From positions 488-30,763 of the forward strand of contig DMDF01000158.1 in the NCBI GenBank assembly GCA_003446605.1: a stretch of DNA of 30,276 nt. Reading direction: 5' to 3'. The notes under the pieces are model-generated. The model had not been told where the DNA came from. It worked only from the letters and a program-made list of their open reading frames with translations, and did not search any database. Source of the DNA: Anaerolineaceae bacterium (GTDB taxonomy: Bacteria; Chloroflexota; Anaerolineae; Anaerolineales; Anaerolineaceae). The translations under genes and the position numbers were made by a program. Below are positions 8,551 to 16,857 of this stretch, piece after piece (the stretch's first letter is position 1; each line of letters opens with the position of its first letter).

Positions 8551-11500
8551 GCTGTATCCTCCTAAAGAAATTTACCAACCGTCGCAAAGGGCGAGTAATA
8601 CGCCAACTGGTGCTTAATACATAGCTTACATTTTCAATTTGTAAATTATCCATTTCAGATTCTAAATTATGTATATATTGATTTCTTTCGATTATTTGAC
8701 ATTCAAGCTGTTTTACCTTTTCTCTTTCTTCAAAAAACTGCTTGTTTAGCGTATCATACTGCTTGTTTAGCGTATCATACTGCTTGTTTAGCGTATCATA
8801 CTGCTTGTTTAGCGTATCATACTGCTTGTTTAGCGTATTGAATTCATTCTCTTTATGAAAAAGCAATTCGTGATAAAGTTGAGAAAGAAATTCTGATCGG
8901 CTATTTTTGTTGCGATATCCTTCATCCCTCATTTCTTTCAAAATTCTGTGGTATTTTCCACCAAAATTTTGTTTCGTGAAATTACGTTTGGCAAAACTGT
9001 ACCCATTATGCGCAAGTTTCCTTGCAAGACTCGGGTTATCCATAAGTTTTTCGATTTGGTCTGCCAATTGGTTATAATTTCCGGGTGTATATAACAATCC
9101 TGTTTTGCCGTCCTTTACTAATTCAGGAGTACCTCCTGTGTTTGTTGCAACAATCGGCTTCTCCAACAACATACCCTCTAATGTCACTCGACCGAATCCC
9201 TCCATTTGCGAGCAAACCAAAACCGCATCGGCTGATTCCACAAGGAACAAGATATCGTTCGTAAATGGAATCATATGAATCTCATCATTCAATCCATTTT
9301 TGGAAATTAAGCTTCCAAGGAAATTCACAAAATCAGAGTCCCCAGGTCCCACAATACTGAGTTCTACATTGCGATGACGGTTTTTAATCAATTCGGTTAT
9401 ACTACGAACCGCGTCTTCTTGTCCCTTTGAACGCACCACTGAACCGTATATTATCAGATGAAATGCTTCGGGGTTTTGGAAAATTTGTTCTTTATTTTCA
9501 ACGTTCTTTATTTTCTCAGGAATTTCAATATAGCGATAAATGGTGTCTAATTTATCAGATGGATACTTACCAAAAAGGGTTTTACGGATTGCCAAGGAAT
9601 TGGTAACAATCCTGTCAGACATATCATAGATAAAATCCAACACTTCTGGGAACGGGTAAAAGAATTTGAGATTATGATCCTTTTCTCCAAACTCAGTAAC
9701 ATTCCAAAGGTGCGGTTTCTTCAGTAAATAAGCAGACAGAGCGCCCCAAGGAATCACCAAACTGTTTGTGATAATCACATCAGGATTGATCTGTTCTATC
9801 AATGACAGATTATTCTGCAGAGATGAAAATGAGCTTAAATAAAGATTATTTATCTCACTTTCATTAATCTCGAGATTTTTATCCGCACACCACCATCTCG
9901 TCGGAATCTGAATGGTGCTGATACCATTTTTTTCAAGGCTTTCTACAAGCGGTCCTTCGGAAGGAAGAACAACCGTGCACAGAGCTCCATAATCCACTAT
10001 TAATTCTGAAGTCAACTCGAGCAGGGAACGTTCTGACCCTGCCAATCCGGATGAATGTGAGAAAAAGCATACCGAAAGTGAGCGGTCATTCCGAACACAA
10101 AATAAATTTCTATAAGTTCTCTCCCCCATAAAGGATTGCCAATCTTGAGAGCGGTCAAATTTCCTGTATTGCAGTTCCATATCACATACGACGTAAATAT
10201 CAAATCCCAAATCGAGAATTTTATCCAGAAGATCCTGTGGATCGGTACCATTGGCAATCAAACAAGATGGATTAAACTCGATGAGCAGACGAATATCGGG
10301 TATTTGTTGTAGTAGATTTTCCATACCCTCTAAAACATGGATTTCATTGCCTTCAGTATCCATCTTGATCAAAACAGATTTATTTGAGAATCGATCAAGA
10401 TATTCATCAAGCGTTTCAGTATTCACAATGATAGTTTTTATCACTTTTTCATCGGGGTTTGCGATAAAACCCGATTGACTGGATTGTACTGAAACCTGAA
10501 AAGGGCGTTTCTCTTTAGTATTTGATATGGCTTTTCTGATCGTTTTTGCTTTAATTCCATTGAGATCAAGATTCTTCTTGAGGATCTCATAATTCTCAGG
10601 GATCGGTTCGAATGCATATATATCAACATCTGGATTCGCAAGACCAACCAGTGTTGAATAAAAACCGTAATGGGCGCCAATATCAACAAATGTTTCAATC
10701 CCCTTTGCTATTTGCCTGATAAGCAGCGCGCTCATTTCCTCAAAAACAATATCCGTATATTTCCACGCATAATTCGGGGTAGTGATCAAATCAAAATCGA
10801 ATCGTCGTGTTGTGATTTGAATGACTTTGCTCAGGTCATAATTATCAGTCAATTGCAGATTGTCGGCGATTTCCAAATAATGCCTATAATCGCTGGTATC
10901 CTGTTTTGTATTCTGATTCCATGGTTTATCAGAACTGCAATAATGATTGATATAAGGATCTTCCAAAAATTCTTTATAGTAATCCGGGTACATAATATCA
11001 TTACGAGTCTCGACGTTCCAGTTTTGTGGTAAAGGATAAATGGAATCATACAGTACCCCGTTTATAACATCTTGGTCAACATTCCGTAATTTTTCTAGTG
11101 GACTATTTTTTATAAATTTAAAGAATTCTTGTTCGATATTTTGCTGCCTCCACTTTTTACAATTAATCAACAAAACACCGCTGTTAAAATAGGAAGCTGT
11201 CTCAGGCAATTCCATTCGCTTTATATTCATTTCAGAATTGGAGCTTTTTGCAGCAGCCAGGAAATAATTCGAAATATCGATATTGAATAATCCTCGTAAA
11301 CTTTTTTTAACAATCGTGTCAACATCCAGATAGATGGCTTTATCCAAATTAGGAAATAGGGATGGAATTATCAATCGATAGTAATTTACCTTTCGAAAAT
11401 GGGTATTTGTCGGAACTGGATATGCATTGAAGTCATCTTGATCAATCGTGTAATAATTTAGACTAAAATCTTTTATCGATTTTAATTCTTCAATTTTCGC

Positions 11501-11662
11501 TTTATTAACATCAGATATTCCCGCATCCAGAATATAAAAATCGAATGAATCCTCATCAAGAGCATTGCACAGGATCGATGTAATCACAACCCTAGCAGGA
11601 TCGGCATATTTATCGTCAAAAGCCAGACATATACTAATAACTTGGTTGATCGTATCTTTCAT
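8540..11662 (-). CDS. GT8 / FkbM methyltransferase / GT4 fusion with C-terminal coiled coil
   Basis: About 1040 residues (numbers here count from the GTG at 11671). Residues 9-270 are a GT8 (GT-A) domain with YLDVDTIV (114-121) and NSGVLLIN (163-170). Residues 315-500 are an FkbM-type SAM methyltransferase with VDIGAHYGFYS (329-339) and KMDTEGNE (436-443). Residues 530-915 are a GT4 domain with AGSERS (544-549) and an E-x7-E motif (E824/E832). Residues 940-1015 are a coiled coil with a TLNKQYD heptad repeat. The tail has SWRITRPLRRL, a basic motif often found at glycosyltransferase C-termini. I chose ATG 11662 because AGGTGA, which contains the upstream GTG, is a good Shine-Dalgarno for it. 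It probably transfers two sugars and O-methylates the glycan. Confidence 0.88.
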   Translation of the reverse strand: MKDTINQVISICLAFDDKYADPARVVITSILCNALDEDSFDFYILDAGISDVNKAKIEELKSIKDFSLNYYTIDQDDFNAYPVPTNTHFRKVNYYRLIIPSLFPNLDKAIYLDVDTIVKKSLRGLFNIDISNYFLAAAKSSNSEMNIKRMELPETASYFNSGVLLINCKKWRQQNIEQEFFKFIKNSPLEKLRNVDQDVINGVLYDSIYPLPQNWNVETRNDIMYPDYYKEFLEDPYINHYCSSDKPWNQNTKQDTSDYRHYLEIADNLQLTDNYDLSKVIQITTRRFDFDLITTPNYAWKYTDIVFEEMSALLIRQIAKGIETFVDIGAHYGFYSTLVGLANPDVDIYAFEPIPENYEILKKNLDLNGIKAKTIRKAISNTKEKRPFQVSVQSSQSGFIANPDEKVIKTIIVNTETLDEYLDRFSNKSVLIKMDTEGNEIHVLEGMENLLQQIPDIRLLIEFNPSCLIANGTDPQDLLDKILDLGFDIYVVCDMELQYRKFDRSQDWQSFMGERTYRNLFCVRNDRSLSVCFFSHSSGLAGSERSLLELTSELIVDYGALCTVVLPSEGPLVESLEKNGISTIQIPTRWWCADKNLEINESEINNLYLSSFSSLQNNLSLIEQINPDVIITNSLVIPWGALSAYLLKKPHLWNVTEFGEKDHNLKFFYPFPEVLDFIYDMSDRIVTNSLAIRKTLFGKYPSDKLDTIYRYIEIPEKIKNVENKEQIFQNPEAFHLIIYGSVVRSKGQEDAVRSITELIKNRHRNVELSIVGPGDSDFVNFLGSLISKNGLNDEIHMIPFTNDILFLVESADAVLVCSQMEGFGRVTLEGMLLEKPIVATNTGGTPELVKDGKTGLLYTPGNYNQLADQIEKLMDNPSLARKLAHNGYSFAKRNFTKQNFGGKYHRILKEMRDEGYRNKNSRSEFLSQLYHELLFHKENEFNTLNKQYDTLNKQYDTLNKQYDTLNKQYDTLNKQFFEEREKVKQLECQIIERNQYIHNLESEMDNLQIENVSYVLSTSWRITRPLRRLVNFFRRIQHVR
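8738..8838 (-). repeat. Tandem 21-bp heptad-coding repeats
   Basis: Four identical 21-bp units, starting at 8738, 8759, 8780 and 8801, are followed by a partial fifth copy of about 17 bp. Each unit codes for one seven-residue coiled-coil heptad (LNKQYDT). The copies are identical at DNA level, so they are young and probably variable in number by slippage. Any change stays in frame and alters the coiled-coil length in 1-nm steps. Confidence 0.95.
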
Positions 11663-11725
11663 TTTTATCACCTATTTACTCGTTAGTTCCTTTTATTAAA
11701 ATACATCGATTACGATCATAAACAT

Positions 11726-12616
11726 TTATTTATTAATGTTTTCCCTATCCATGAACAAGAAAGAGAGCTGTTTTTTCCAGTTTTGACATACAATACCGAA
11801 CCCACTTTCTATTTTCTTTACCTCAAGGGCTGTAAAACATGGTCTTTCTGCTAGTGTTGAAAACTCGTGAGATTTAACAGGAATAAGTTTTTTAGCTTTT
11901 TGTCTTTCAGTGTCTTGTTCTAAAATTGCTTCTGCCCATTCATACCTGCTGCAAAACCCTCTCCCTGCCAGATGATAAATGCCACTTTTCTCGGCAATAT
12001 ATTGACAAGGATCCAGCCATCCCTGTGCCAATATTTGAGCAGTGGCTTCAGCAAGCATACGTGCCCAGGTTGGGCTGCTGATCTGGTCATCGACTATACG
12101 CAATACCTGCTGTGTCTTCGCCCATTCCAATACCTTGGTCACAAAACAGGGACGGCGCATGGAATAAACCCAACTGGTGCGAAAAATAATGAAAGCTCCG
12201 CTCACCGCTTGAACAGCTTGCTCCCCATGCAGCTTGGTCAGCCCATATTGATTAATAGGGTTAGGAATATCCTCTTCGGTATAGGGTTGCCCTTTGGTAC
12301 CATCAAAAACGTAATCCGTAGAGTAATGGATCAGGGCAGCTCCTATCTTACGCGCTTCTTCCGCCAGAATACCCGGACCTACACCATTGATAGCTTCAGC
12401 CAGTTCCGGTTCTTCCTCGGCTTTATCCACATTGGTATAGGCGGTGGCATTTACAATTACCTGCGGTTTTAATTCCTGCACGGTATCTCGAATATTTGTC
12501 GGATCTGCCATATTTATCTGGGGGTAATCCAATGCAACCAATTCACCAAGCGTTAGCAATGTTCTGTTCAGCTCCCAACCGACCTGCCCAGTATTTCCCA
12601 ATAATAAAATTCTCAT
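11726..12616 (-). CDS. rmlD: dTDP-4-dehydrorhamnose reductase
   Basis: A 296-residue extended SDR enzyme for the last step of dTDP-L-rhamnose synthesis: NAD(P)H-dependent reduction of dTDP-4-keto-L-rhamnose in the cytoplasm. The N-terminal nucleotide-binding loop is GNTGQVGWEL (7-16). YSTDYVFDGT (98-107) and the catalytic Y-x3-K (YGLTK, 124-128) are present, as is an ERPCFTALE segment matching the RPxxSxL motif of RmlD. Length is normal. It starts 1 bp after rmlA stops. The 63-bp gap to the next gene is AT-rich without a convincing terminator, so transcription probably continues into the glycosyltransferase genes. Confidence 0.95.
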   Translation of the reverse strand: MRILLLGNTGQVGWELNRTLLTLGELVALDYPQINMADPTNIRDTVQELKPQVIVNATAYTNVDKAEEEPELAEAINGVGPGILAEEARKIGAALIHYSTDYVFDGTKGQPYTEEDIPNPINQYGLTKLHGEQAVQAVSGAFIIFRTSWVYSMRRPCFVTKVLEWAKTQQVLRIVDDQISSPTWARMLAEATAQILAQGWLDPCQYIAEKSGIYHLAGRGFCSRYEWAEAILEQDTERQKAKKLIPVKSHEFSTLAERPCFTALEVKKIESGFGIVCQNWKKQLSFLFMDRENINK

Positions 12617-12617
12617 C

Positions 12618-13490
12618 TTAGCCTTTCTGGTTTAATAACACTTCCAGATATTCTCCATAGCCATTTGAACTGTATTCATCAGCAAGTTTTTGCAGTTGAC
12701 TTCTACCAATATACCCATTTTTGAATGCAATCTCTTCAGGGCAGGAAATCATAATACCCTGACGTTCTTCCACGGTCTGGATAAAATTGGAGGCTTGCAT
12801 CAAAGATTGATGTGTTCCTGCATCCAGCCAGGCAATGCCCTGACCTAAAATGCTTACATTTAGGGATTTGCGTTCCATATAGATACGGTTGAGATCCGTG
12901 ATCTCAATCTCGCCTCGTGCAGAAGGTTTCAACGCTTTGGCAAATTCAACAACCCGGTTATCATAAAAATATAAACCTGGCACTGCATAATTGGATTTAG
13001 GATTCAGCGGTTTTTCTTCAAGCGAAATGGCGTGCCCTTGAGCATCAAACTCCACCACACCATAGCGCTGTGGATCACGGACAGGATAAGCGAAAATCAT
13101 GGCACCTTTTGTAATCTCAGCTGCATCTCTCATTTTCTGGTCAAAGCCATAACCAAAGAAAATATTATCTCCCAGGATCAAACAAACCGGTTCATCACCA
13201 ACAAACTTCTCACCAATTATAAAAGCATCTGCCAATCCACGCGGTTCACTTTGTTCGGCATATTGGATGGAAATTCCCCATTGGCTGCCATCCTGCAGAA
13301 CGCGCTCGAAAAGGGGTAGGTCTTGCGGGGTACTGATCAACAGGATTTCACGAATTCCTGCCATCATTAATGAACCCAGGGGATAGTAGATCATGGGTTT
13401 GTCATAAACCGGTAACAATTGTTTACTGACTGCTTTTGTCAATGGGAAAAGTCTGGTACCTTTCCCACCTGCCAAGATAATTCCTCGCAT
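12618..13490 (-). CDS. rmlA: Glucose-1-phosphate thymidylyltransferase
   Basis: A 290-residue nucleotidyltransferase making dTDP-glucose from dTTP and glucose 1-phosphate, the first step of dTDP-rhamnose synthesis. The signature loop AGGKGTRLFPLT (7-18) and KQLLPVYDKPM follow the start. LGDNIFFG carries the metal-binding Asp, and EEKP and WLDAGTH match the sugar-binding part of the RmlA family. Length is typical of the short housekeeping/rhamnose form. The Shine-Dalgarno GAGGG sits just upstream, overlapping the end of rmlB two bases away. The order rmlC-B-A-D is a compact biosynthetic block. Confidence 0.96.
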   Translation of the reverse strand: MRGIILAGGKGTRLFPLTKAVSKQLLPVYDKPMIYYPLGSLMMAGIREILLISTPQDLPLFERVLQDGSQWGISIQYAEQSEPRGLADAFIIGEKFVGDEPVCLILGDNIFFGYGFDQKMRDAAEITKGAMIFAYPVRDPQRYGVVEFDAQGHAISLEEKPLNPKSNYAVPGLYFYDNRVVEFAKALKPSARGEIEITDLNRIYMERKSLNVSILGQGIAWLDAGTHQSLMQASNFIQTVEERQGIMISCPEEIAFKNGYIGRSQLQKLADEYSSNGYGEYLEVLLNQKG

Positions 13491-13492
13491 AG

Positions 13493-14572
13493 CTACCCTC
13501 GCTTCGAATAATTCTCATCCAACCAATCCTGATAGGTCGGTTTTTCATGTATACGTTTGATCCATTCTTTATTTTTTAGATACCATTCCACAGTTGCGTA
13601 CAACCCTTTGCGTAATTCATTATCTGGGGTCCATCCCAACTCAGTCCGTATTTTATCAATATTCATCGCGTATCGACGATCATGACCGGGGCGATCTGTC
13701 ACAAAAGTAATGAGTTGTTTGTGTGGAGTGTAAGGCAAGTTTGGTATTTTCTCATCCAGAATCGAGCAAATGGTATGAATGATCTCCAGATTGGTGGGCT
13801 GATTTTCTCCACCGATATTGTAGCTCTCTCCAACCATTCCTTTTTCAAGCACAGCCCAGATGGCTTTACAATGATCTTCTACATACAGCCAGTCACGGAC
13901 CTGTTTCCCATCACCATACACTGGAAGCGGTTTTCCATCTACCGCATTCAAAATGATCAAAGGGATCAGTTTTTCGGGAAATTGGTAAGGTCCATAATTG
14001 TTTGAGCAATTGGTAATCGTAGCTGGTAATCCATAAGTGTGAACATAAGCATTTACCAGGTGATCGCTGCTGGCTTTCGAGGCGGCATAGGGGGAATTAG
14101 GGGAATAGGGATTTGACTCTTGAAATGCCGGATCACCCGGCTCAAGGGAACCATACACTTCATCCGTAGATATATGGTGGAAGCGCACATCCTGTTGACC
14201 CTGTTTATTTTCCTCCAGCCATACTTTGCGTGCTGCTTCAAGCAAAGAAAAGGTACCGAAGATATTAGTCTGAATAAACACACCCGGACTATGAATGGAG
14301 CGATCAACGTGTGATTCTGCAGCAAAGTTGACGATGGTATCCACGTTACGCTCTCGTAGAATATTCGCCACTTTCTCCTGCTCACAAATATCACCCTTGA
14401 CAAAGGTATAGCGATCAGCCGATGGCAAATCACGGAGGTTCTCCAGACTGCCGGCATAGGTTAAAAGATCAAGATTGATCACAGTGGCATCTGGTTTTTC
14501 AGTAAGTACAAAACGAATGAAATTCGATCCAATGAAACCTGCCCCACCTGTAACAAGGATGGTTTTCAACAT
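13493..14572 (-). CDS. rmlB: dTDP-glucose 4,6-dehydratase
   Basis: A 359-residue extended SDR that converts dTDP-glucose to dTDP-4-keto-6-deoxyglucose with tightly bound NAD+. GGAGFIG (9-15) binds NAD, STDEVYG (135-141) carries the catalytic Asp-Glu pair, and YAASK (162-166) is the Y-x3-K pair. The frame stays open a further 82 codons upstream, but those lie inside rmlC in another frame and look nothing like protein family sequence. The ATG at 14572, one base after the rmlC stop and 12 nt past a GGAGG, is the real start. Length matches the family. Confidence 0.96.
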   Translation of the reverse strand: MLKTILVTGGAGFIGSNFIRFVLTEKPDATVINLDLLTYAGSLENLRDLPSADRYTFVKGDICEQEKVANILRERNVDTIVNFAAESHVDRSIHSPGVFIQTNIFGTFSLLEAARKVWLEENKQGQQDVRFHHISTDEVYGSLEPGDPAFQESNPYSPNSPYAASKASSDHLVNAYVHTYGLPATITNCSNNYGPYQFPEKLIPLIILNAVDGKPLPVYGDGKQVRDWLYVEDHCKAIWAVLEKGMVGESYNIGGENQPTNLEIIHTICSILDEKIPNLPYTPHKQLITFVTDRPGHDRRYAMNIDKIRTELGWTPDNELRKGLYATVEWYLKNKEWIKRIHEKPTYQDWLDENYSKRG

Positions 14573-14573
14573 C

Positions 14574-15122
14574 TTATTCAAATACCTCCGCTTGTTTAAA
14601 GTTGACCCCAGCTTGATCTTTCGAGGAGAGGAGTAAAGGAGCTTGCGGGTCAATTGGCCATTCAATGCCAATATCAGGGTCATTCCACATGATGCAGCGT
14701 TCCGCCTGGGGATCATAGTAATCGCTAGTTTTATACAGTACTTCAGCTTGATCTGATAGAACGTAAAAACCGTGCGCAAAACAGGGTGGAACCCATAATT
14801 GATTTTTGTTTTCAGCACTTAATTCAACCCCAACCCACTTCCCAAAAGAAGGAGAGGATCTGCGCAGATCAACAGCAACGTCAAATATTGAACCCCTTAC
14901 TGCACGCACGAGTTTTCCCTGCACATGAGCTACCTGATAATGCAGCCCACGTAACGTCCCTTTTATTGAAAGAGATTGGTTATCTTGAACAAATACAGTA
15001 CTAATACCAGCCTCCGCATAACGCTGAAAATGATAGGCTTCCATGAAGAAACCGCGTTGGTCTTCGAACACAGTAGGCTCAATTACCAAAACATCTTTGA
15101 TGGATGTTTCTGTGAATTTCAT
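14574..15122 (-). CDS. rmlC: dTDP-4-dehydrorhamnose 3,5-epimerase
   Basis: A 182-residue cupin enzyme that epimerises C3 and C5 of dTDP-4-keto-6-deoxyglucose. GTLRGLHYQ holds the catalytic His61, and FDVAVDLRRSSPSFGKW with VPPCFAHGF follow as in the RmlC family. KTSDYYDP carries the conserved Tyr region. Length is typical. Its ATG overlaps the TGA of the ABC ATPase (ATGA), indicating translational coupling with export genes and linking rhamnose supply to this transporter. Confidence 0.96.
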   Translation of the reverse strand: MKFTETSIKDVLVIEPTVFEDQRGFFMEAYHFQRYAEAGISTVFVQDNQSLSIKGTLRGLHYQVAHVQGKLVRAVRGSIFDVAVDLRRSSPSFGKWVGVELSAENKNQLWVPPCFAHGFYVLSDQAEVLYKTSDYYDPQAERCIMWNDPDIGIEWPIDPQAPLLLSSKDQAGVNFKQAEVFE

Positions 15123-15886
15123 AATCTCTTCCCCATGGTCGCCGTATTATATTGTGCGCTAACCTCGGATGCATTACCTCTTGCTACGATGTTTCCATGA
15201 TCCAACCAAATGGCACGCTCGCAAAGGTTAGTTATTGTATTCGGGGAATGAGAAACAAGTATAATCGTGGATCCATGCTCTCTGAAATATAACATTCGTT
15301 CACTACATTTTTGCTGAAATGCGGCGTCGCCCACACCCAAAACCTCATCCACCACCAAGATATCCGGCATCCATGCGGTCGCAACTGAAAATCCAAGGCG
15401 CGCTTTCATTCCTGAGGAATATGTTCGCAATGGAGACTCGATGAAATCAGCTATCTCCGAGAAATCAACAATCTCATCAAATTTTTCCTCAATTTCCTTT
15501 TTCGTATGCCCGAGGATCGTTCCATTGAGAAAAATGTTTTCTCTCCCCGTCAATTCTGGATGAAAACCAGCTCCTAATTGCAACAAGGGGTGTACCACCC
15601 CGCAAATCCAAACGTCCCCTTCGGTAGGTATAAGAACACGCGAAATCACTTTTAGAAGAGTAGATTTACCCGCACCATTACGCCCTAATATTCCAAAAAT
15701 CTCACCTTGACTTATTTCAAGGTCGACATTTTTAAGCGCCCAGAATTTTTTTCGTTTTATCTTGCCCTGCATCAAACGGATCGAATATTCTTTAATGGTA
15801 TTAATGCGATCTGTGGGCATATCATATTCCACTCCCACATTGTGCAATCGAATTGCTAAATTTAAATTGGAGGTTGATTGTGCCAT
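15119..15886 (-). CDS. ABC transporter ATPase for polysaccharide export (Wzt type)
   Basis: A 255-residue nucleotide-binding subunit that should power export of a lipid-linked polysaccharide through the adjacent permease. Walker A is GRNGAGKST (68-76), the signature is YSSGM, Walker B is ILVVDEVLGVGD and the H-loop is SHS. The segment GVVHPLLQLGAGFHPELTGRENI is characteristic of the Wzt/TagH subfamily (cut here as a description, not a full motif). It lacks the C-terminal carbohydrate-binding domain of long Wzt proteins, so glycan chain recognition is probably less specific or done elsewhere. It starts one base after the permease gene ends. Confidence 0.92.
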   Translation of the reverse strand: MAQSTSNLNLAIRLHNVGVEYDMPTDRINTIKEYSIRLMQGKIKRKKFWALKNVDLEISQGEIFGILGRNGAGKSTLLKVISRVLIPTEGDVWICGVVHPLLQLGAGFHPELTGRENIFLNGTILGHTKKEIEEKFDEIVDFSEIADFIESPLRTYSSGMKARLGFSVATAWMPDILVVDEVLGVGDAAFQQKCSERMLYFREHGSTIILVSHSPNTITNLCERAIWLDHGNIVARGNASEVSAQYNTATMGKRL

Positions 15887-15887
15887 A

Positions 15888-16715
15888 TTAAACTCTGTAT
15901 CCGTATTGATCTGCCTGTTTTGTAAAAACCATCCACCCTATGAAAATTGTTATTACTGAAATAGCAGTTGCAATCAACCATTGATCAGACGTTGGGAATA
16001 CTCCATCATAAATTACCATACGGAACAACCTTAATATATGATAAAGCGGATTTAATTTTAGAATCCAGCCACCCAAAATATCCAGGTAAATATCCTCCGG
16101 GAACATGATGGGGGTCATATACATCCATGCCGTCAGAAGAACGGGGTACATTTCACTCAGATCCGGGAAAATCACCACATACGACGATAAGAGCAAACCA
16201 ATTCCTAATGTAAAGCCCGCCAAAATTAAGATCACCAATGGAAGCGCGATCAATGAAAGGCGAAAAGGAACATGAATAATAGCCATGATCAAAAATAGAG
16301 GTACGAGTGAAAAGAGAAGATTGATGATACCTGAGAAAACCGTGGAAACAACAAAACCCGCTTTCGGTAAATAGGAGCGTTGGAAAAGACCGCTGCCCCA
16401 CAGCATCGAATTCATACAGCCAGATGTGGTCTGGCTGAAAAACTGCCAACCCAATAACGCTGACAGTAGATACACGGGATACGCTTCTGTTCTATTAAAA
16501 ACTCTTGAGAAAACAACAGACATCACGATCATAGTGCCTAGGGGGTTCAACATGGTCCAGGCAATACCTAATGCAGAGCGTTTATAGCGTGTAATGATAT
16601 TGCGCCTGGTTAATTGCATGATGAGGTCTTTATATTGAAATAAAGCGAGCAGTTCTTCGATGGCTGGATGTTTTCTTTTGGTGCTATCGTAAATTTGTTT
16701 TTTTGATTGTTGCAC
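15888..16715 (-). CDS. ABC-2 type polysaccharide export permease (Wzm type)
   Basis: About 275 residues with six predicted membrane segments. It has the family features: a cytoplasmic N-terminal helix, RRNIITRYKRSALGIAW before the first segment, a conserved WMYMTPIMFP loop, and an LNPLYHILRLFR motif before the last segments. It should move a polyprenyl-linked glycan across the cytoplasmic membrane with the ATPase encoded next. The frame is open further to a TTG at 16745, but that codon lies inside a TATAAT box. The GTG at 16715 follows AGAGGT (16724-16729) by 8 nt and leaves a leader of about 20 nt. It is the first gene of the long - strand operon. Confidence 0.9.
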   Translation of the reverse strand: MQQSKKQIYDSTKRKHPAIEELLALFQYKDLIMQLTRRNIITRYKRSALGIAWTMLNPLGTMIVMSVVFSRVFNRTEAYPVYLLSALLGWQFFSQTTSGCMNSMLWGSGLFQRSYLPKAGFVVSTVFSGIINLLFSLVPLFLIMAIIHVPFRLSLIALPLVILILAGFTLGIGLLLSSYVVIFPDLSEMYPVLLTAWMYMTPIMFPEDIYLDILGGWILKLNPLYHILRLFRMVIYDGVFPTSDQWLIATAISVITIFIGWMVFTKQADQYGYRV

Positions 16716-16723
16716 TAATTTAT

Positions 16724-16729
16724 ACCTCT
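16724..16729 (-). promoter_or_regulatory. Shine-Dalgarno that sets the permease start
   Basis: AGAGGT on the - strand lies 8 nt upstream of GTG 16715. It selects this codon over the TTG (16745) and GTG (16742) farther upstream, which have no ribosome binding site and overlap the promoter. Confidence 0.65.
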
Positions 16730-16744
16730 TTTTTTCGTCCACCA

Positions 16745-16772
16745 ATTATACTGGAGATGAGATAGTTTACAA
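16745..16772 (-). promoter_or_regulatory. Sigma-70-type promoter of the polysaccharide operon
   Basis: On the - strand, TTGTAA (16772-16767) and a perfect TATAAT (16750-16745) are separated by 16 bp. This predicts a transcript start near 16738. The site lies in the 142-bp region between divergent genes, so both glycan gene groups can share control. On the + strand I found no equally convincing promoter for the gene at 16858. Confidence 0.65.
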
Positions 16773-16857
16773 AAGTACCTATCTCCTAACCTAAAAATAA
16801 TTTAGAATAATTAGCAGAAACATGCTGAAAAACTGAACCGATTATAAAAAAGCCAAT

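Noticed and set aside
11663..11725. AT-rich gap between rmlD and the GT8 fusion, possible promoter or terminator
   Set aside because: Only a 6-bp AT-rich stem and no convincing -10/-35 pair; most likely untranslated operon sequence.
11972..12472. 166-codon open frame on the + strand
   Set aside because: Fully antisense to rmlD, which has clear family motifs.
14573..14818. 82-codon N-terminal extension of rmlB
   Set aside because: It overlaps rmlC in another frame, and RmlB proteins start at the GGAGFIG-containing segment.
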